Positions 41,873-51,063 of a DNA stretch of 64,000 nt are shown here, in pieces. The notes below the pieces were generated by a model that did no database searches, was not told the origin of the DNA, and saw only the letters and a program-made list of their open reading frames with translations. Numbering within the stretch: the stretch's first letter is position 1; every line of letters starts with the position of its first letter. The DNA comes from UBA1275 sp002323515 (GTDB lineage: Bacteria; Bacteroidota; Rhodothermia; Balneolales; Balneolaceae). The stretch spans positions 1 to 64,000 of the forward strand of contig CAXGAH010000005.1 in NCBI GenBank assembly GCA_964007875.1, read 5' to 3'. The position numbers and the translations under genes are program-made.

Positions 41873-42577
41873 ATGGCAAATAAAAAAATTCGAATATTAC
41901 TTGTTGAAGATGAACCCAGTCTTATTTTTACCCTAAAAGATACATTAGAAAGCGAAGGATATCAGGTGATTGTAAGTGAAGATGGCGAACAAGCAGTGGG
42001 ATTGGCTCAGGAGCATAAGCCCGACATTATGATTTTAGATATTATGCTTCCCGGCAAAAATGGCTATGAAATTTGCCAAGAAATACGATCTCTAAAATTT
42101 ACTTTTCCCATTATCATGCTTACCGCAAAAGATCAGGAGTTGGATAAAGTTAAGGGCTTGGATATTGGCGCCGATGATTACATCACCAAACCATTTGGAG
42201 TTAAAGAACTACTCGCTAGAATTCAGGCGCGTCTTCGAAGAGCGGGGACCTATTCTTCTTCTAACAATATTGAGGTCCTGCAATTAAGTGCCACCAAGAT
42301 AGATCTGTTAGAATCAAAAGCTATTTTCGCCGATGGCAAAACAAATGAACTTACCGCTAGAGAAATCGAGCTCATCCGCTACTTATTACAAGCCGGTGGT
42401 GAACCAGTATCACGGGATGAATTATTAGAAAAAGTTTGGCGATATGAATACAGTACCAATACGAGAACCGTTGATGTTCATATATCAAAGCTTAGGGCAA
42501 AAATTGAAAGCCAACCCGATGAACCTCACCATTTGATCACCTTGCATGGTGTGGGGTATCTTCTGAAGACCTTCTAG
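41873..42577 (+). CDS. OmpR-family response regulator
   Basis: A 234-aa transcription regulator. The receiver (about 1-120) has the acidic pocket in LLVEDEPS, the phosphoacceptor Asp in DIMILDIMLPGKNGYE, Thr in MLTAKD and Lys in YITKPFG. The winged-helix DNA-binding domain (about 135-234) has LTAREIELIRYLLQAGGEPV and TRTVDVHISKLRAKIE. It is complete and lies directly behind its kinase gene, so the two form a conventional two-component pair. Targets cannot be deduced. Confidence 0.95.
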   Translation: MANKKIRILLVEDEPSLIFTLKDTLESEGYQVIVSEDGEQAVGLAQEHKPDIMILDIMLPGKNGYEICQEIRSLKFTFPIIMLTAKDQELDKVKGLDIGADDYITKPFGVKELLARIQARLRRAGTYSSSNNIEVLQLSATKIDLLESKAIFADGKTNELTAREIELIRYLLQAGGEPVSRDELLEKVWRYEYSTNTRTVDVHISKLRAKIESQPDEPHHLITLHGVGYLLKTF

Positions 42578-42683
42578 TCCAGTCTTATCTATCCTTTTGT
42601 TCATTTATATAGTGCATACCATTGTACAGATAAATGTACACTGAATCTTCGTTCGTTCGATTAATCCACTCAGTTCTATGGAT

Positions 42684-43226
42684 TTATTGCATTCGCTTTA
42701 CAAAATCTATAAACCCATTGGTTTGGTTTAGAAGTAGTTCTTGTTCAAGTGAAACTGTTAGGCCTAAATCTGTTGAGAAATTCTTACTGAATCGGCTTAC
42801 AAATACTCGCTCGGGATAACTAAGGGCGTTCCTATAGTTAGCTACCATTTGGAATTGTTCAACTGCACGAAGTGAACCGAAGGACCCAGCTGAAATTCCT
42901 ATGTAGGCAATGGGAGTAGCTACAAACGCATCTGGAAAAGGTAAATAATCGATAAATACCTTTAATACTCCAGGAAATGACCCATTGTATTCCGGTATCA
43001 CAAACAATAGGGCATTACAGGCTAATATTGGCTCTCTAAACGCTTCAATTTCAGGAAGATCCTTACCATAAGGACCTCCAACCACGCTACCTAAAGGAAA
43101 GTCTGCCATAGAAAATACCTGGGCATCTACCCCCCTTTCGCTGTATAGCTCATGTACATAATTAGCCATTATCTGACTTTTTGAATTTGGACGATCGGTA
43201 CCTACAATGATGGCTAATTTAAACAT
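42684..43226 (-). CDS. NAD(P)H-dependent FMN reductase family protein
   Basis: Flavodoxin-like quinone/FMN reductase of 180 aa. The opening MFKLAIIVGTDRPNSKSQIM has the family's phosphate-binding loop, and PEYNGSFPGVLKVFIDYLP is the typical FMN-binding motif. Helix GISAGSFGSLRAVEQFQMVA follows. The same frame runs open 46 codons further up into rarA; the ATG at 43226 is preferred because it begins the flavodoxin fold exactly. It lies 22 bases after the rarA stop. Substrate is unknown. Confidence 0.9.
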   Translation of the reverse strand: MFKLAIIVGTDRPNSKSQIMANYVHELYSERGVDAQVFSMADFPLGSVVGGPYGKDLPEIEAFREPILACNALLFVIPEYNGSFPGVLKVFIDYLPFPDAFVATPIAYIGISAGSFGSLRAVEQFQMVANYRNALSYPERVFVSRFSKNFSTDLGLTVSLEQELLLNQTNGFIDFVKRMQ

Positions 43227-43248
43227 TTTCTTTGCTTTCTGATCTATT

Positions 43249-44589
43249 TTAGCGTCGGTTATTTTTGTTAGCTTTACTGTTACTCTTAATTTGTTCCAAA
43301 CGTTCCCAATATCTCTTCTCTTGACCTTCAGTACCTGGATCATAGAATGAATATTTGGCTTCATTTTCGGGTAAATAGGTAGCTTTTATCCAATGATTAG
43401 GGTATTCATGCGGGTATAGGTAATCGGCTGACTCGTTGGCCGATTGCTCATACTTTGCTTTTAGTTTACTCGCTGTTTTATCTTTCAAGTAACCTGGTAC
43501 CAGCCCCACTCCATACTCTTGTATATGCTTCAGAGCATTAAAAATAGCTTTGGTTGAATTACTTTTAGGTGCTAAGCTACAATATAGGCATGCTTGACTC
43601 AGAAAATAGAGCCCCTCTGGCATACCACATTGTTGAAATGCCTTCACACTTGACTCAACCACGGTGAGGGTTGTGGGATCCGCCATGCCGACATCTTCAC
43701 TGGCAAATATTAACATACGCCTAAACAAAAATAAAGGATCCTCACCACCTTCTAGCATAGCCGCTAGCCAATATAAGGCTGCATCTGGATCTGACCCTCT
43801 CATCGATTTAATAAAAGCGGATGCATAATGATAATGCTCATCACCTGTTCTACTGTATCTTCGTTGCCGCTTTTGAATGCTTTCTTCAGCAATCTCACGG
43901 TCGATATATACCCATCCGTCCGAAGATTTTGGCGTTGAAAGAACTGCCATTTCAACCGCATTTAAAGCGCTTCGAATATCACCTACTGCAAATGAGGCCC
44001 AATGTTGAATAGCTTCTGGATGAACTTCAATATCCCATTCACCATAGCCGTTACGCTTATCTTTCAATGCAGTTTCTATAGCTTTCTGAACCTGTTGTTG
44101 GTCCAATACATGTAATTCAAAAAGTTGGCATCGGGATAAAAGGGGTGATAGCAATGCGTAGTAAGGGTTCTCCGTCGTAGCTCCAATAAGTATAAGTAAG
44201 CCCGATTCAATATGCGGTAGTAAGGCATCTTGCTGAGCCTTATTCCAACGATGTATTTCATCAACAAATAAGAGGGTTTGTTGTCCACTCAAGGTCCTAT
44301 TTTTTTCGGCTTTTTCGACTATTTCACGAAGTTGCTTAACCCCGCCCAAGACCGCATTAATTTGTTCAAACGGCACTTCAAGTTGTTTTGCAATTACATG
44401 AGCTAAGGTAGTTTTACCTGACGAGGCTGGGCCATAAAAAATGAGCGAAGTAAGTACCTTGGATTCAATAATCCTACGTATCATTTTACCCTCACCTACC
44501 AAATGCTCTTGCCCAATGAATTCAGACAATTCTTTTGGTCGCATACGTGTGGCGAGCGGTTGTTTAAGAGGTGGAACGAACAGATCCAT
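43249..44589 (-). CDS. rarA: Replication-associated recombination protein A (RarA/MgsA)
   Basis: AAA+ ATPase related to clamp loaders that acts at stalled replication forks. The protein has the opening MDLFVPPLKQPLATRMRPKE, the QEHLVGEGKMIRR region, Walker A GPASSGKTTLAHVIA, Walker B LLFVDEIHRWNKAQQDALLP, and the MgsA-type C-terminal tetramerisation region with SNSTKAIFNALKHIQEYG. I start it at 44589, giving 446 aa, as usual. The ATG overlaps the end of the photolyase gene by 26 bases, which suggests coupled expression of two DNA-repair genes. Confidence 0.95.
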   Translation of the reverse strand: MDLFVPPLKQPLATRMRPKELSEFIGQEHLVGEGKMIRRIIESKVLTSLIFYGPASSGKTTLAHVIAKQLEVPFEQINAVLGGVKQLREIVEKAEKNRTLSGQQTLLFVDEIHRWNKAQQDALLPHIESGLLILIGATTENPYYALLSPLLSRCQLFELHVLDQQQVQKAIETALKDKRNGYGEWDIEVHPEAIQHWASFAVGDIRSALNAVEMAVLSTPKSSDGWVYIDREIAEESIQKRQRRYSRTGDEHYHYASAFIKSMRGSDPDAALYWLAAMLEGGEDPLFLFRRMLIFASEDVGMADPTTLTVVESSVKAFQQCGMPEGLYFLSQACLYCSLAPKSNSTKAIFNALKHIQEYGVGLVPGYLKDKTASKLKAKYEQSANESADYLYPHEYPNHWIKATYLPENEAKYSFYDPGTEGQEKRYWERLEQIKSNSKANKNNRR

Positions 44590-46078
44590 AGATTTGCAGA
44601 TACTGCTTAAGTTTAATTTTTTTTCTGGTACTATCACTAGACATGTAGCGAAGTTTACCAAAAATTGTCCGCTCTTGCCACGCCCTATCAAACCGACCTA
44701 AACACCAAAAAATACCTGAATAACTGTTTGGGTCTCGACCGTCAAGAGCATATCGATTATTTAACTCAATGAGTACATCCAACGCTTGTTCGTGTGATCC
44801 TGTCCATTCGATAATTTTTTTTCCCCATAACATACGTAAATAATTATGCATTACTCCCTGGCTTCGAAGTTCTGTTTGGGCCGCATTCCAAATAGGATCA
44901 TGTGTTTTCGATTGAGCTAACTCTTCCAAGCTATACACATATTCTCTTGGATCTTGGTCATGCTCGTTCATCGTTTTCTTAGCCCAATCCGGTAAACTAT
45001 CGAATCGATCATAATCAGAGCGATGGTGTGCAAATTGAAACCCGACTTCCCTCCATGTGATTAGTTCATCCAAAAAAGATTCCACGTAACTATGCCCTCG
45101 GAAAAAACCGCTATTTTTTCCTCCATTAGATTCCGAATCCTCCATTCTCCAATTGGCCGGTTGCTTAGCCAAGACCTTCTCTACCACTTCAAAGGAGCTA
45201 ATTTTCCCAAAATGTAACCATGGGCTTAACCCGCTCCCACCCTGCCGGTCTGGGTGATTTCTATCCTCATCATATCGGGCTAATTTAAACTCTACAAAAT
45301 GGTTCATCCGTATTAATGCTTCGGCACGAGTACCAACCCTATTTACTTTAGCAACTTCATGATTTATTGGTAAACTCGAAACAAATTCATCCAACCGGTC
45401 AAGTTGCCGCTCATCAAACACATATCGATCGTTGAATCCTACTGGAAGATTAAACTGGCCCCAATCTTCCAGGTCTAACAACGGTTGTTTCACTGGAGGA
45501 TACCTTAGCGCCTCCACTACATGTTTCTGCATTACTTTACGAAACAAATAAGCAGAATAAGGATCTTTATCTGTTACGCCTAGAGGGATAATTCCATTAG
45601 AGTCTATAGTGATAAATGGAATGGTTATTTTTTTAGCTACCCGTTCATTATGTTCACGAATAATAAACACAGGGAATTCATCGCTGATTATGCCACACGC
45701 ATTTTCAGCTAAAGCATAGATAAGGCCTTTACCGTGCCCTATTTCGGACTCCACAAATGGTACATACTTGACTCCCTTCCTATTTTCCTGGTTAAAATAA
45801 TCGCGATGTTCTCGCATTCCATCCAAAATAAAATGATGAAAGCGATCACAAGCCCAAGGATATTCTACATTAAGTCCTTCATAAATGAGTAAGGGTTTTT
45901 GAAGGGTATTAGCTACAGCCACCGCATATTCCAATGCATAATTGTATTCTAACCTTCTGTTAGCCTGCATCCAATAGACTACATATTCGCCATCTCTGTT
46001 CCAATCGGCCTTATTTCGTACAAACTTGCGATAACTGTTGATATTTTTAACTTCACTATGCTTCATATGTTCTAACAT
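44564..46078 (-). CDS. phr: Class II CPD photolyase
   Basis: Light-driven repair enzyme for cyclobutane pyrimidine dimers. The 504-aa protein has the class II features YVVYWMQANRRLEYNYAL at the N-terminus (the class I domain opening differs), GLSPWLHFGKIS, ITWREVGFQFAHHRSDYDRF, RMLWGKKIIEWT and the class II signature NSYSGIFWCLGRFDRAWQER. Class II enzymes of prokaryotes are patchy in occurrence. The gene overlaps rarA by 26 bases. Alternative starts a few codons downstream are possible. Confidence 0.93.
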   Translation of the reverse strand: MLEHMKHSEVKNINSYRKFVRNKADWNRDGEYVVYWMQANRRLEYNYALEYAVAVANTLQKPLLIYEGLNVEYPWACDRFHHFILDGMREHRDYFNQENRKGVKYVPFVESEIGHGKGLIYALAENACGIISDEFPVFIIREHNERVAKKITIPFITIDSNGIIPLGVTDKDPYSAYLFRKVMQKHVVEALRYPPVKQPLLDLEDWGQFNLPVGFNDRYVFDERQLDRLDEFVSSLPINHEVAKVNRVGTRAEALIRMNHFVEFKLARYDEDRNHPDRQGGSGLSPWLHFGKISSFEVVEKVLAKQPANWRMEDSESNGGKNSGFFRGHSYVESFLDELITWREVGFQFAHHRSDYDRFDSLPDWAKKTMNEHDQDPREYVYSLEELAQSKTHDPIWNAAQTELRSQGVMHNYLRMLWGKKIIEWTGSHEQALDVLIELNNRYALDGRDPNSYSGIFWCLGRFDRAWQERTIFGKLRYMSSDSTRKKIKLKQYLQIYGSVRSTS

Positions 46079-46183
46079 TTATTTTCATCAATAAATAGCT
46101 TCAATTTTTAACCTTGTTTGTTGCAATTCCTCGCTCATTTAAGACTTTTGAAACACCACGAAAAACGGTCAAAAAGATACTAT

Positions 46184-47788
46184 TCACGATGTAGTGGCTT
46201 CCTTTTTTAACCAATCTTTTTTAGATAAACGAGGTAAATTGGCTATAAACTTTTCCGATGATTCCTTTATGGCATTTTTTTCTTCAATACTCTTTTTATC
46301 AAAGGTATTCACCATAAAATTGGCGCGTCCATTTTTACGAAATGTTTCGCGTTGTTCGTCGATAAAATTCCAATACAGGTAGTTTAAGGGACAAGCATTA
46401 TCCCCCGTTTTTTCCTTAACAGAATATGCGCAATTACCGCAATAATCACTCATTTTATTTACATAATTACCACCAGCAACATAGGGTTTCGAAGCAAGAA
46501 TTCCCCCATCGGCAAAGGTGCTCATACCTAATACATTAGGCAACACCACCCATTCATAGGAATCTATAAAACCCAACCAAAACCATTCATTCAAAGCTCT
46601 TGGATCCGTACCAGTCAGATTACTAAAATTACTTAAGATCATTAGTCTTGGTATATGATGTACATATCCTTGTTCAATAACTGGATGGACACATTCACTC
46701 AAGCATTTCATTTTAGTCTTTGAGGTCCAATATACGGCAGGTAAATCCTTATCAAAACCAAAGTAATTTGCCTCTCGCACAGCAGGCATCATTGCTTCAT
46801 AGTATATCCGAATAAATTCACGCCAACCAATTATTTGACGAATAAATCCCTCTAATGAAGATAGAGGGATCGATTTAGTAATTTCTGAATACTCAATGGC
46901 GGCGTCACAAACTTCTTTAGGACTAATAAGTCCAACATTCATGTAAATTGACAACTGGCTATGGAATAAAACAGATCCACGAGTAGTCATTGCATCTTCA
47001 TAAGGTCCAAAATGTTTTAAGCCTTTTTCTAAAAATAAATTAAGAGCATTTAATCCATGGCTGCGTGATGTCCCAAAATTAAAATTGGCAGATTTCCCAA
47101 AATGATTAGAAAATTGGTCATCAACCATATCAATAACTTCTTGAGTAATTTCATCAGGTTTTTCGTTAAAAACTTCAGGTAAAGTGATGTGTTTTGGTAG
47201 TTTCTTTCTGTTTTCTTTATCATAATTCCATTGTCCGCCTAAAGGGGTATCACCATCCATTAAGTATCCTGTCTGCTTTCTTATCTCACGATAAAAATAT
47301 TCCATTCGCCACCCATTTAATATTCGTTCAGCATACTTTTCTACAGATGCTAAGAAAAAATTATTTGGATATTCACATGTGTTTTGGAATTGTGATTTAA
47401 ACTTATTTAAAGCTTGTCTAGAATCCCATTCATTGGGTGTCATGTAGTGTAATTTCCAATTTATATTGGATTCGAATAAGGAAATTAAGCTAGTACTAAA
47501 ATCATTAGCAGTGCTATGATATGAAACTGGATATCCTAATTTACTACACTCTAAAGCAAAGTGACGCATCGCACTAAACTTGAAAATTAATTTCTTTTTA
47601 TGCAGGGGCATTAATTTTTTAGTTTGCAATGATTCAATAAATAATAATAGTGGTTTTTCCTTTTTTACCCATGAAGGAAAGTTATTACTATTTAGTTGAT
47701 CGTATAGAACTAAATAAACGTCTGAGTGTGTGAGAAAGTTAATTCCAGGTAACTTTGCCTCAAATTGTAAAGTATAGTTATTTTTCAT
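46184..47788 (-). CDS. FeS bacterial cryptochrome/(6-4) photolyase-like protein
   Basis: Photolyase-cryptochrome family protein of 534 aa with the FeS-BCP layout (PhrB, CryB). Key evidence is a set of four conserved cysteines: one in LSECVHPVIEQGYVHHIPRL and a C-x2-C-x12-C cluster in YCGNCAYSVKEKTGDNACPL. In Agrobacterium PhrB this arrangement binds a 4Fe-4S cluster. The RFGTS-type region GTSRSHGLNALN and EWVVLPNVLGMSTFADGG agree. The enzyme probably repairs 6-4 photoproducts. Placed beside a class II CPD photolyase, it complements repair of both UV lesion types. Confidence 0.9.
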   Translation of the reverse strand: MKNNYTLQFEAKLPGINFLTHSDVYLVLYDQLNSNNFPSWVKKEKPLLLFIESLQTKKLMPLHKKKLIFKFSAMRHFALECSKLGYPVSYHSTANDFSTSLISLFESNINWKLHYMTPNEWDSRQALNKFKSQFQNTCEYPNNFFLASVEKYAERILNGWRMEYFYREIRKQTGYLMDGDTPLGGQWNYDKENRKKLPKHITLPEVFNEKPDEITQEVIDMVDDQFSNHFGKSANFNFGTSRSHGLNALNLFLEKGLKHFGPYEDAMTTRGSVLFHSQLSIYMNVGLISPKEVCDAAIEYSEITKSIPLSSLEGFIRQIIGWREFIRIYYEAMMPAVREANYFGFDKDLPAVYWTSKTKMKCLSECVHPVIEQGYVHHIPRLMILSNFSNLTGTDPRALNEWFWLGFIDSYEWVVLPNVLGMSTFADGGILASKPYVAGGNYVNKMSDYCGNCAYSVKEKTGDNACPLNYLYWNFIDEQRETFRKNGRANFMVNTFDKKSIEEKNAIKESSEKFIANLPRLSKKDWLKKEATTS

Positions 47789-47941
47789 TTAGATATAACT
47801 ACACTGCATGAACAAATGTTCCTTCCCAAATATTAGTTTTGGGTATTTATGTTCTTTTTCTTATTGAAAAATTAAATTACTTAATAAAGTAGTTGTCATA
47901 GTAAGATATATGGATGAGCTATTATTATACTCTTTACTATT

Positions 47942-48934
47942 CTATTTTTGCTCAAAATAGAAAGTAATAGAACCCCACTGTCCTTTTTGATTAGTCGTAT
48001 TGGGTTGCTTTTCAAACCTCCAACCCCTTAATGCTTTTAGAATTTCTCTTTCAAACATTGGTTCCATTTCATGTACTCTCTTGACTAATCCGATAGTACC
48101 ATTAGGATTTACTTCAAAGCGAACTGTAATTGACCCTTCAAAATTTACTACATTTTTAGGCATTACCTGTTTTATTGGTGTTCTTGGTAATTTTGTTTCC
48201 CAGGCTATTATGTAGGTGTTAGTCTCTTCTTTTTTTAATATTTCTTGTTTAGGCTTAAGATCATCTAAAATTTTTAAAATAGTACTGATTTGTTTTTTTA
48301 CATTTTCTTCAATGATTATTACATAACCTTGAACTCTAAATCTAGCTTCTATAGATGAGGAAAGTAATTCCCAGAAATCTAAGTCAGAAGATTCTACATT
48401 TACTACGATATCTTTAGTCTCAAATCGCCGTAAATTATATCCATAATTAAATCTTTTATCGTCTATTAAAAAAACAGAGTTACCTGAAGTTTGAAAAATT
48501 GTATCTAAGTCAGTTTTAAAAGTCATACCAGTAATGCCATCATAAATATTCGAATCGTATTTCCCACTTGTCATGACAAATTGGAAACCATGTTGGTTAG
48601 AACTAATATTGGAGTCTAATAATACACTTGAGGGTAAAATTATGTGATAATCAGCAAATTCGTCAAATAAATACAACATATCATATCTATTTGAGTCAAT
48701 TATACCTTTATCTTGATAATCAATGTTATAGATTTTTTTTACATCTTCGTTACCCAAAAAATCTACTACACTAAGATCAAACATACTATTGAAAAAATCG
48801 ATATGTATTTTTTCACTATTCATTTGTGCATGTGCACTGGTTGTCAAACACAAAAGAATGATTACTACATTAAAGAGTTTATTGTAGAAGTATTGTATTA
48901 AAAAAATCTTATCTTTCAATAATTCGATGGTCAT
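47942..48934 (-). CDS. Secreted protein with TonB-type C-terminal domain
   Basis: A 330-aa protein. An N-terminal hydrophobic segment (about 20-35, FNVVIILLCLTTSAHAQ) is a probable Sec signal peptide. The middle contains a stretch resembling a secretin/TonB short N-terminal (STN) domain (ETKDIVVNVESSDLDFWELL then SSSIEARFRVQGYVIIIE). The last 90 residues match TonB_C (VNFEGSITVRFEVNPNGTIG, then EILKALRGWRFE). Unlike true TonB it has no proline-rich spacer. The ATG overlaps the stop of the unknown gene upstream (ATGA). Function may be in energy coupling or regulation; no receptor gene is near. Confidence 0.65.
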   Translation of the reverse strand: MTIELLKDKIFLIQYFYNKLFNVVIILLCLTTSAHAQMNSEKIHIDFFNSMFDLSVVDFLGNEDVKKIYNIDYQDKGIIDSNRYDMLYLFDEFADYHIILPSSVLLDSNISSNQHGFQFVMTSGKYDSNIYDGITGMTFKTDLDTIFQTSGNSVFLIDDKRFNYGYNLRRFETKDIVVNVESSDLDFWELLSSSIEARFRVQGYVIIIEENVKKQISTILKILDDLKPKQEILKKEETNTYIIAWETKLPRTPIKQVMPKNVVNFEGSITVRFEVNPNGTIGLVKRVHEMEPMFEREILKALRGWRFEKQPNTTNQKGQWGSITFYFEQK

Positions 48935-50154
48935 ACGATATCATCCATATTTACGTTAAAATAATCATAATTTTGTAATCTGATATACAGATTTTTAAAG
49001 TCTGTTTTAGACTTAATATCAATAAGTTCATTGTCAGCTTTACTTAGAATATCTAAGTTTGATTCTAAAGTCTGTGTTATTATTATTCGTTCAGAAAAGA
49101 ATTGATTTGAATTTGTATTGATCTCGATAAATGTTTCATTTAATATTTCAATTTTATTTGATAAATTAGATAGAATGTAGACATTATTATCTGTACTAAA
49201 TAAACCCATTTTATCATAAAAATTATAAATAATATGATATAGATTAGTGTTATTTTCTTTTATTGAAAGTACCATTATTATACTATAAAAATAGATTAAT
49301 TGAAAAACATGTATTCTATTTTTTAATATATACAAATGTGTAACAAATACAGTCATATTTGAATGTTTAACTATTGCATCAAATAGTAAAGATAAAATTC
49401 TTTTTTCTGTATTTAAGTTAATTATTAACCTTTCAATATTTTGGTAACCAGTTTTAAAGTTTGCTATTATATTTTCCTCATATTTTAGTAATAATTTTTC
49501 AACATCTTCTGGTTTTTCTAGTAAATCAAATATGTTTGTTGATTCGTCTATAACTAAATTTGATGTGTTATCAGATCCTTTATTTAAAACATAATTTGAA
49601 ATAGCTTCATCAATAGCCTTCTTTTCCTGTTCTTCTTTATTGGCTAAGTCAGTTTCAATATTGCTCAATTCATCCAAAATTGATTCAAAAAATTCTTGTA
49701 ATAAATTCAATTCAAGATGTGATAATTGAAATACCCATTTTTTTTCATTATTGATGTCATAAAGAGTAATAAGATTGTCATTCCAATCAAATTCGATAAG
49801 TTTTTGACTGTATCTATTTAATAGTTCAATCATTCTAAATCTAATCCATTCTTTTTGAGAGTCAGAATATAAACTAATAACTTTAACTTGCCCTGTGGTA
49901 CTTTTTGAGTATATCGCACAATAGCTTTTTAAAATTATATTCGCTACTTGATCACCCCTATTTATTTCAAAATTTTTCCAGGGTGATTTTGAAAAATAAC
50001 CTCCAGATATTTTTTTTAAATCTTCTGGACTTACTATTATCGATGAGTCCTTAAATTTACTAGTGATTAATTCAATAATGGAAAACCAGTTGATTTGTTG
50101 GTACAAATTATTTTCCAATGAAGATTTCTTTTCTTTATAATCAGGTTTATCCAT
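48931..50154 (-). CDS. Unknown 407-aa protein coupled to the TonB_C gene
   Basis: I recognise no family. The protein is charged, Ile/Asn/Lys-rich and mostly helical, with no signal peptide and no clear membrane helix except a weakly hydrophobic patch (RIHVFQLIYFYSIIMVLSI near 290). The N-terminal part contains GGYFSKSPWKNFEINRGDQV, which could belong to a small folded domain. Stop and start overlap with the next gene show that the two are co-translated, so they probably act together. The DNA is noticeably more AT-rich than the housekeeping genes around it. Confidence 0.55.
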   Translation of the reverse strand: MDKPDYKEKKSSLENNLYQQINWFSIIELITSKFKDSSIIVSPEDLKKISGGYFSKSPWKNFEINRGDQVANIILKSYCAIYSKSTTGQVKVISLYSDSQKEWIRFRMIELLNRYSQKLIEFDWNDNLITLYDINNEKKWVFQLSHLELNLLQEFFESILDELSNIETDLANKEEQEKKAIDEAISNYVLNKGSDNTSNLVIDESTNIFDLLEKPEDVEKLLLKYEENIIANFKTGYQNIERLIINLNTEKRILSLLFDAIVKHSNMTVFVTHLYILKNRIHVFQLIYFYSIIMVLSIKENNTNLYHIIYNFYDKMGLFSTDNNVYILSNLSNKIEILNETFIEINTNSNQFFSERIIITQTLESNLDILSKADNELIDIKSKTDFKNLYIRLQNYDYFNVNMDDIV

Positions 50155-50284
50155 GGTAAAACGAGGCTAATAAGAGATTATTAAATAATATTTATTTATG
50201 TTTATTAGGCACTATGCATCATATTTAACAATTTCTATTGTTAAATTACAATACTGTTAACTACTTAATGTTAATATAAAAATT

Positions 50285-50920
50285 TTGTTGCTTTTTAGAG
50301 TATTTAAATCAAAACGTCACTTTTTATTATTTTATTTTCTAGTTTTTGTTTTACTGTATTGCTCAACTTATGAAGCAGCACGTGATAAAGTCTTAGTGAA
50401 TGAACTAGAAGAAAATGGGGATTTATCAATAATTGGCATTGAGAGGTATGAAAATGACGTTAACTTTGGCTTAATCAAATATTATTTACTAACAGAGTTA
50501 AATGGCAAGTTGAGAAACAAAAAATTAACCAGAATTGCTTCATACACCTCAACATTCGACTCATCATTAGTAAAACATTCACTTATTGTTGATATGCAGT
50601 ATAGAGATAGTGATGTTCGTAGATATACTAAAGCGACAATAGGTTACTATTCAACGAATCAACTAAAAATAAGTCAACCTAAAATATCAGATTGTAGCTA
50701 TTTCTCTAACACATGCAAATATGTAGCTCAGCTTAAGATCGATATACCTTCTTTTGTTCTAAATAAACAAAATATAAATGGCTTACATGTTAATGTGATA
50801 AATGATACCGTAATGACGAATATTAGTAATATAAATTTATTTATTGATAAAGAGTTAATTATTAAACAAATTGAATTTTATCGATTATATGAATATACAA
50901 TGATTTGGTCTGATATTTGA
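50285..50920 (+). CDS. Unknown membrane-anchored or lipoprotein-like protein
   Basis: A 211-aa ORF with a hydrophobic N-terminus (RHFLLFYFLVFVLLYCSTYE). A cysteine right after the hydrophobic run could be a lipobox (LLYC), making this a lipoprotein. The rest is polar with no family that I know. No ATG is available at the start; the frame can open at TTG 50285 or TTG 50288, so the start is uncertain. Divergent from the unknown gene pair, it is in the same AT-rich patch. It could be a periplasmic domain protein. Confidence 0.5.
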   Translation: MLLFRVFKSKRHFLLFYFLVFVLLYCSTYEAARDKVLVNELEENGDLSIIGIERYENDVNFGLIKYYLLTELNGKLRNKKLTRIASYTSTFDSSLVKHSLIVDMQYRDSDVRRYTKATIGYYSTNQLKISQPKISDCSYFSNTCKYVAQLKIDIPSFVLNKQNINGLHVNVINDTVMTNISNINLFIDKELIIKQIEFYRLYEYTMIWSDI

Positions 50921-50941
50921 TTAATTTTATCTTCTTTTTCT

Positions 50942-51007
50942 ATGAAAAAATACCTTGAATATTTTATAGTTTTTGTTATTATTCTTTTAGCCATTTATTA
51001 TTGTTAA
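50942..51007 (+). CDS. Possible 21-residue hydrophobic peptide
   Basis: Begins with ATG at 50942: MKKYLEYFIVFVIILLAIYYC, then stop. It is a single membrane-length helix behind two lysines, 21 bases after the previous gene. It could be a small membrane peptide or leader, but so short an open frame in AT-rich DNA may arise by chance. Confidence 0.25.
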   Translation: MKKYLEYFIVFVIILLAIYYC

Positions 51008-51063
51008 ATATATCTTTATATTAAATTAAAGTATAATTACATTTTTATAACTTATATTTTACT

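Noticed and set aside
42623..42640. TGTACA repeated around a 6-base spacer between two convergent genes
   Set aside because: Each half is a self-palindrome and there is no T tract, so it is not a convincing terminator or operator.
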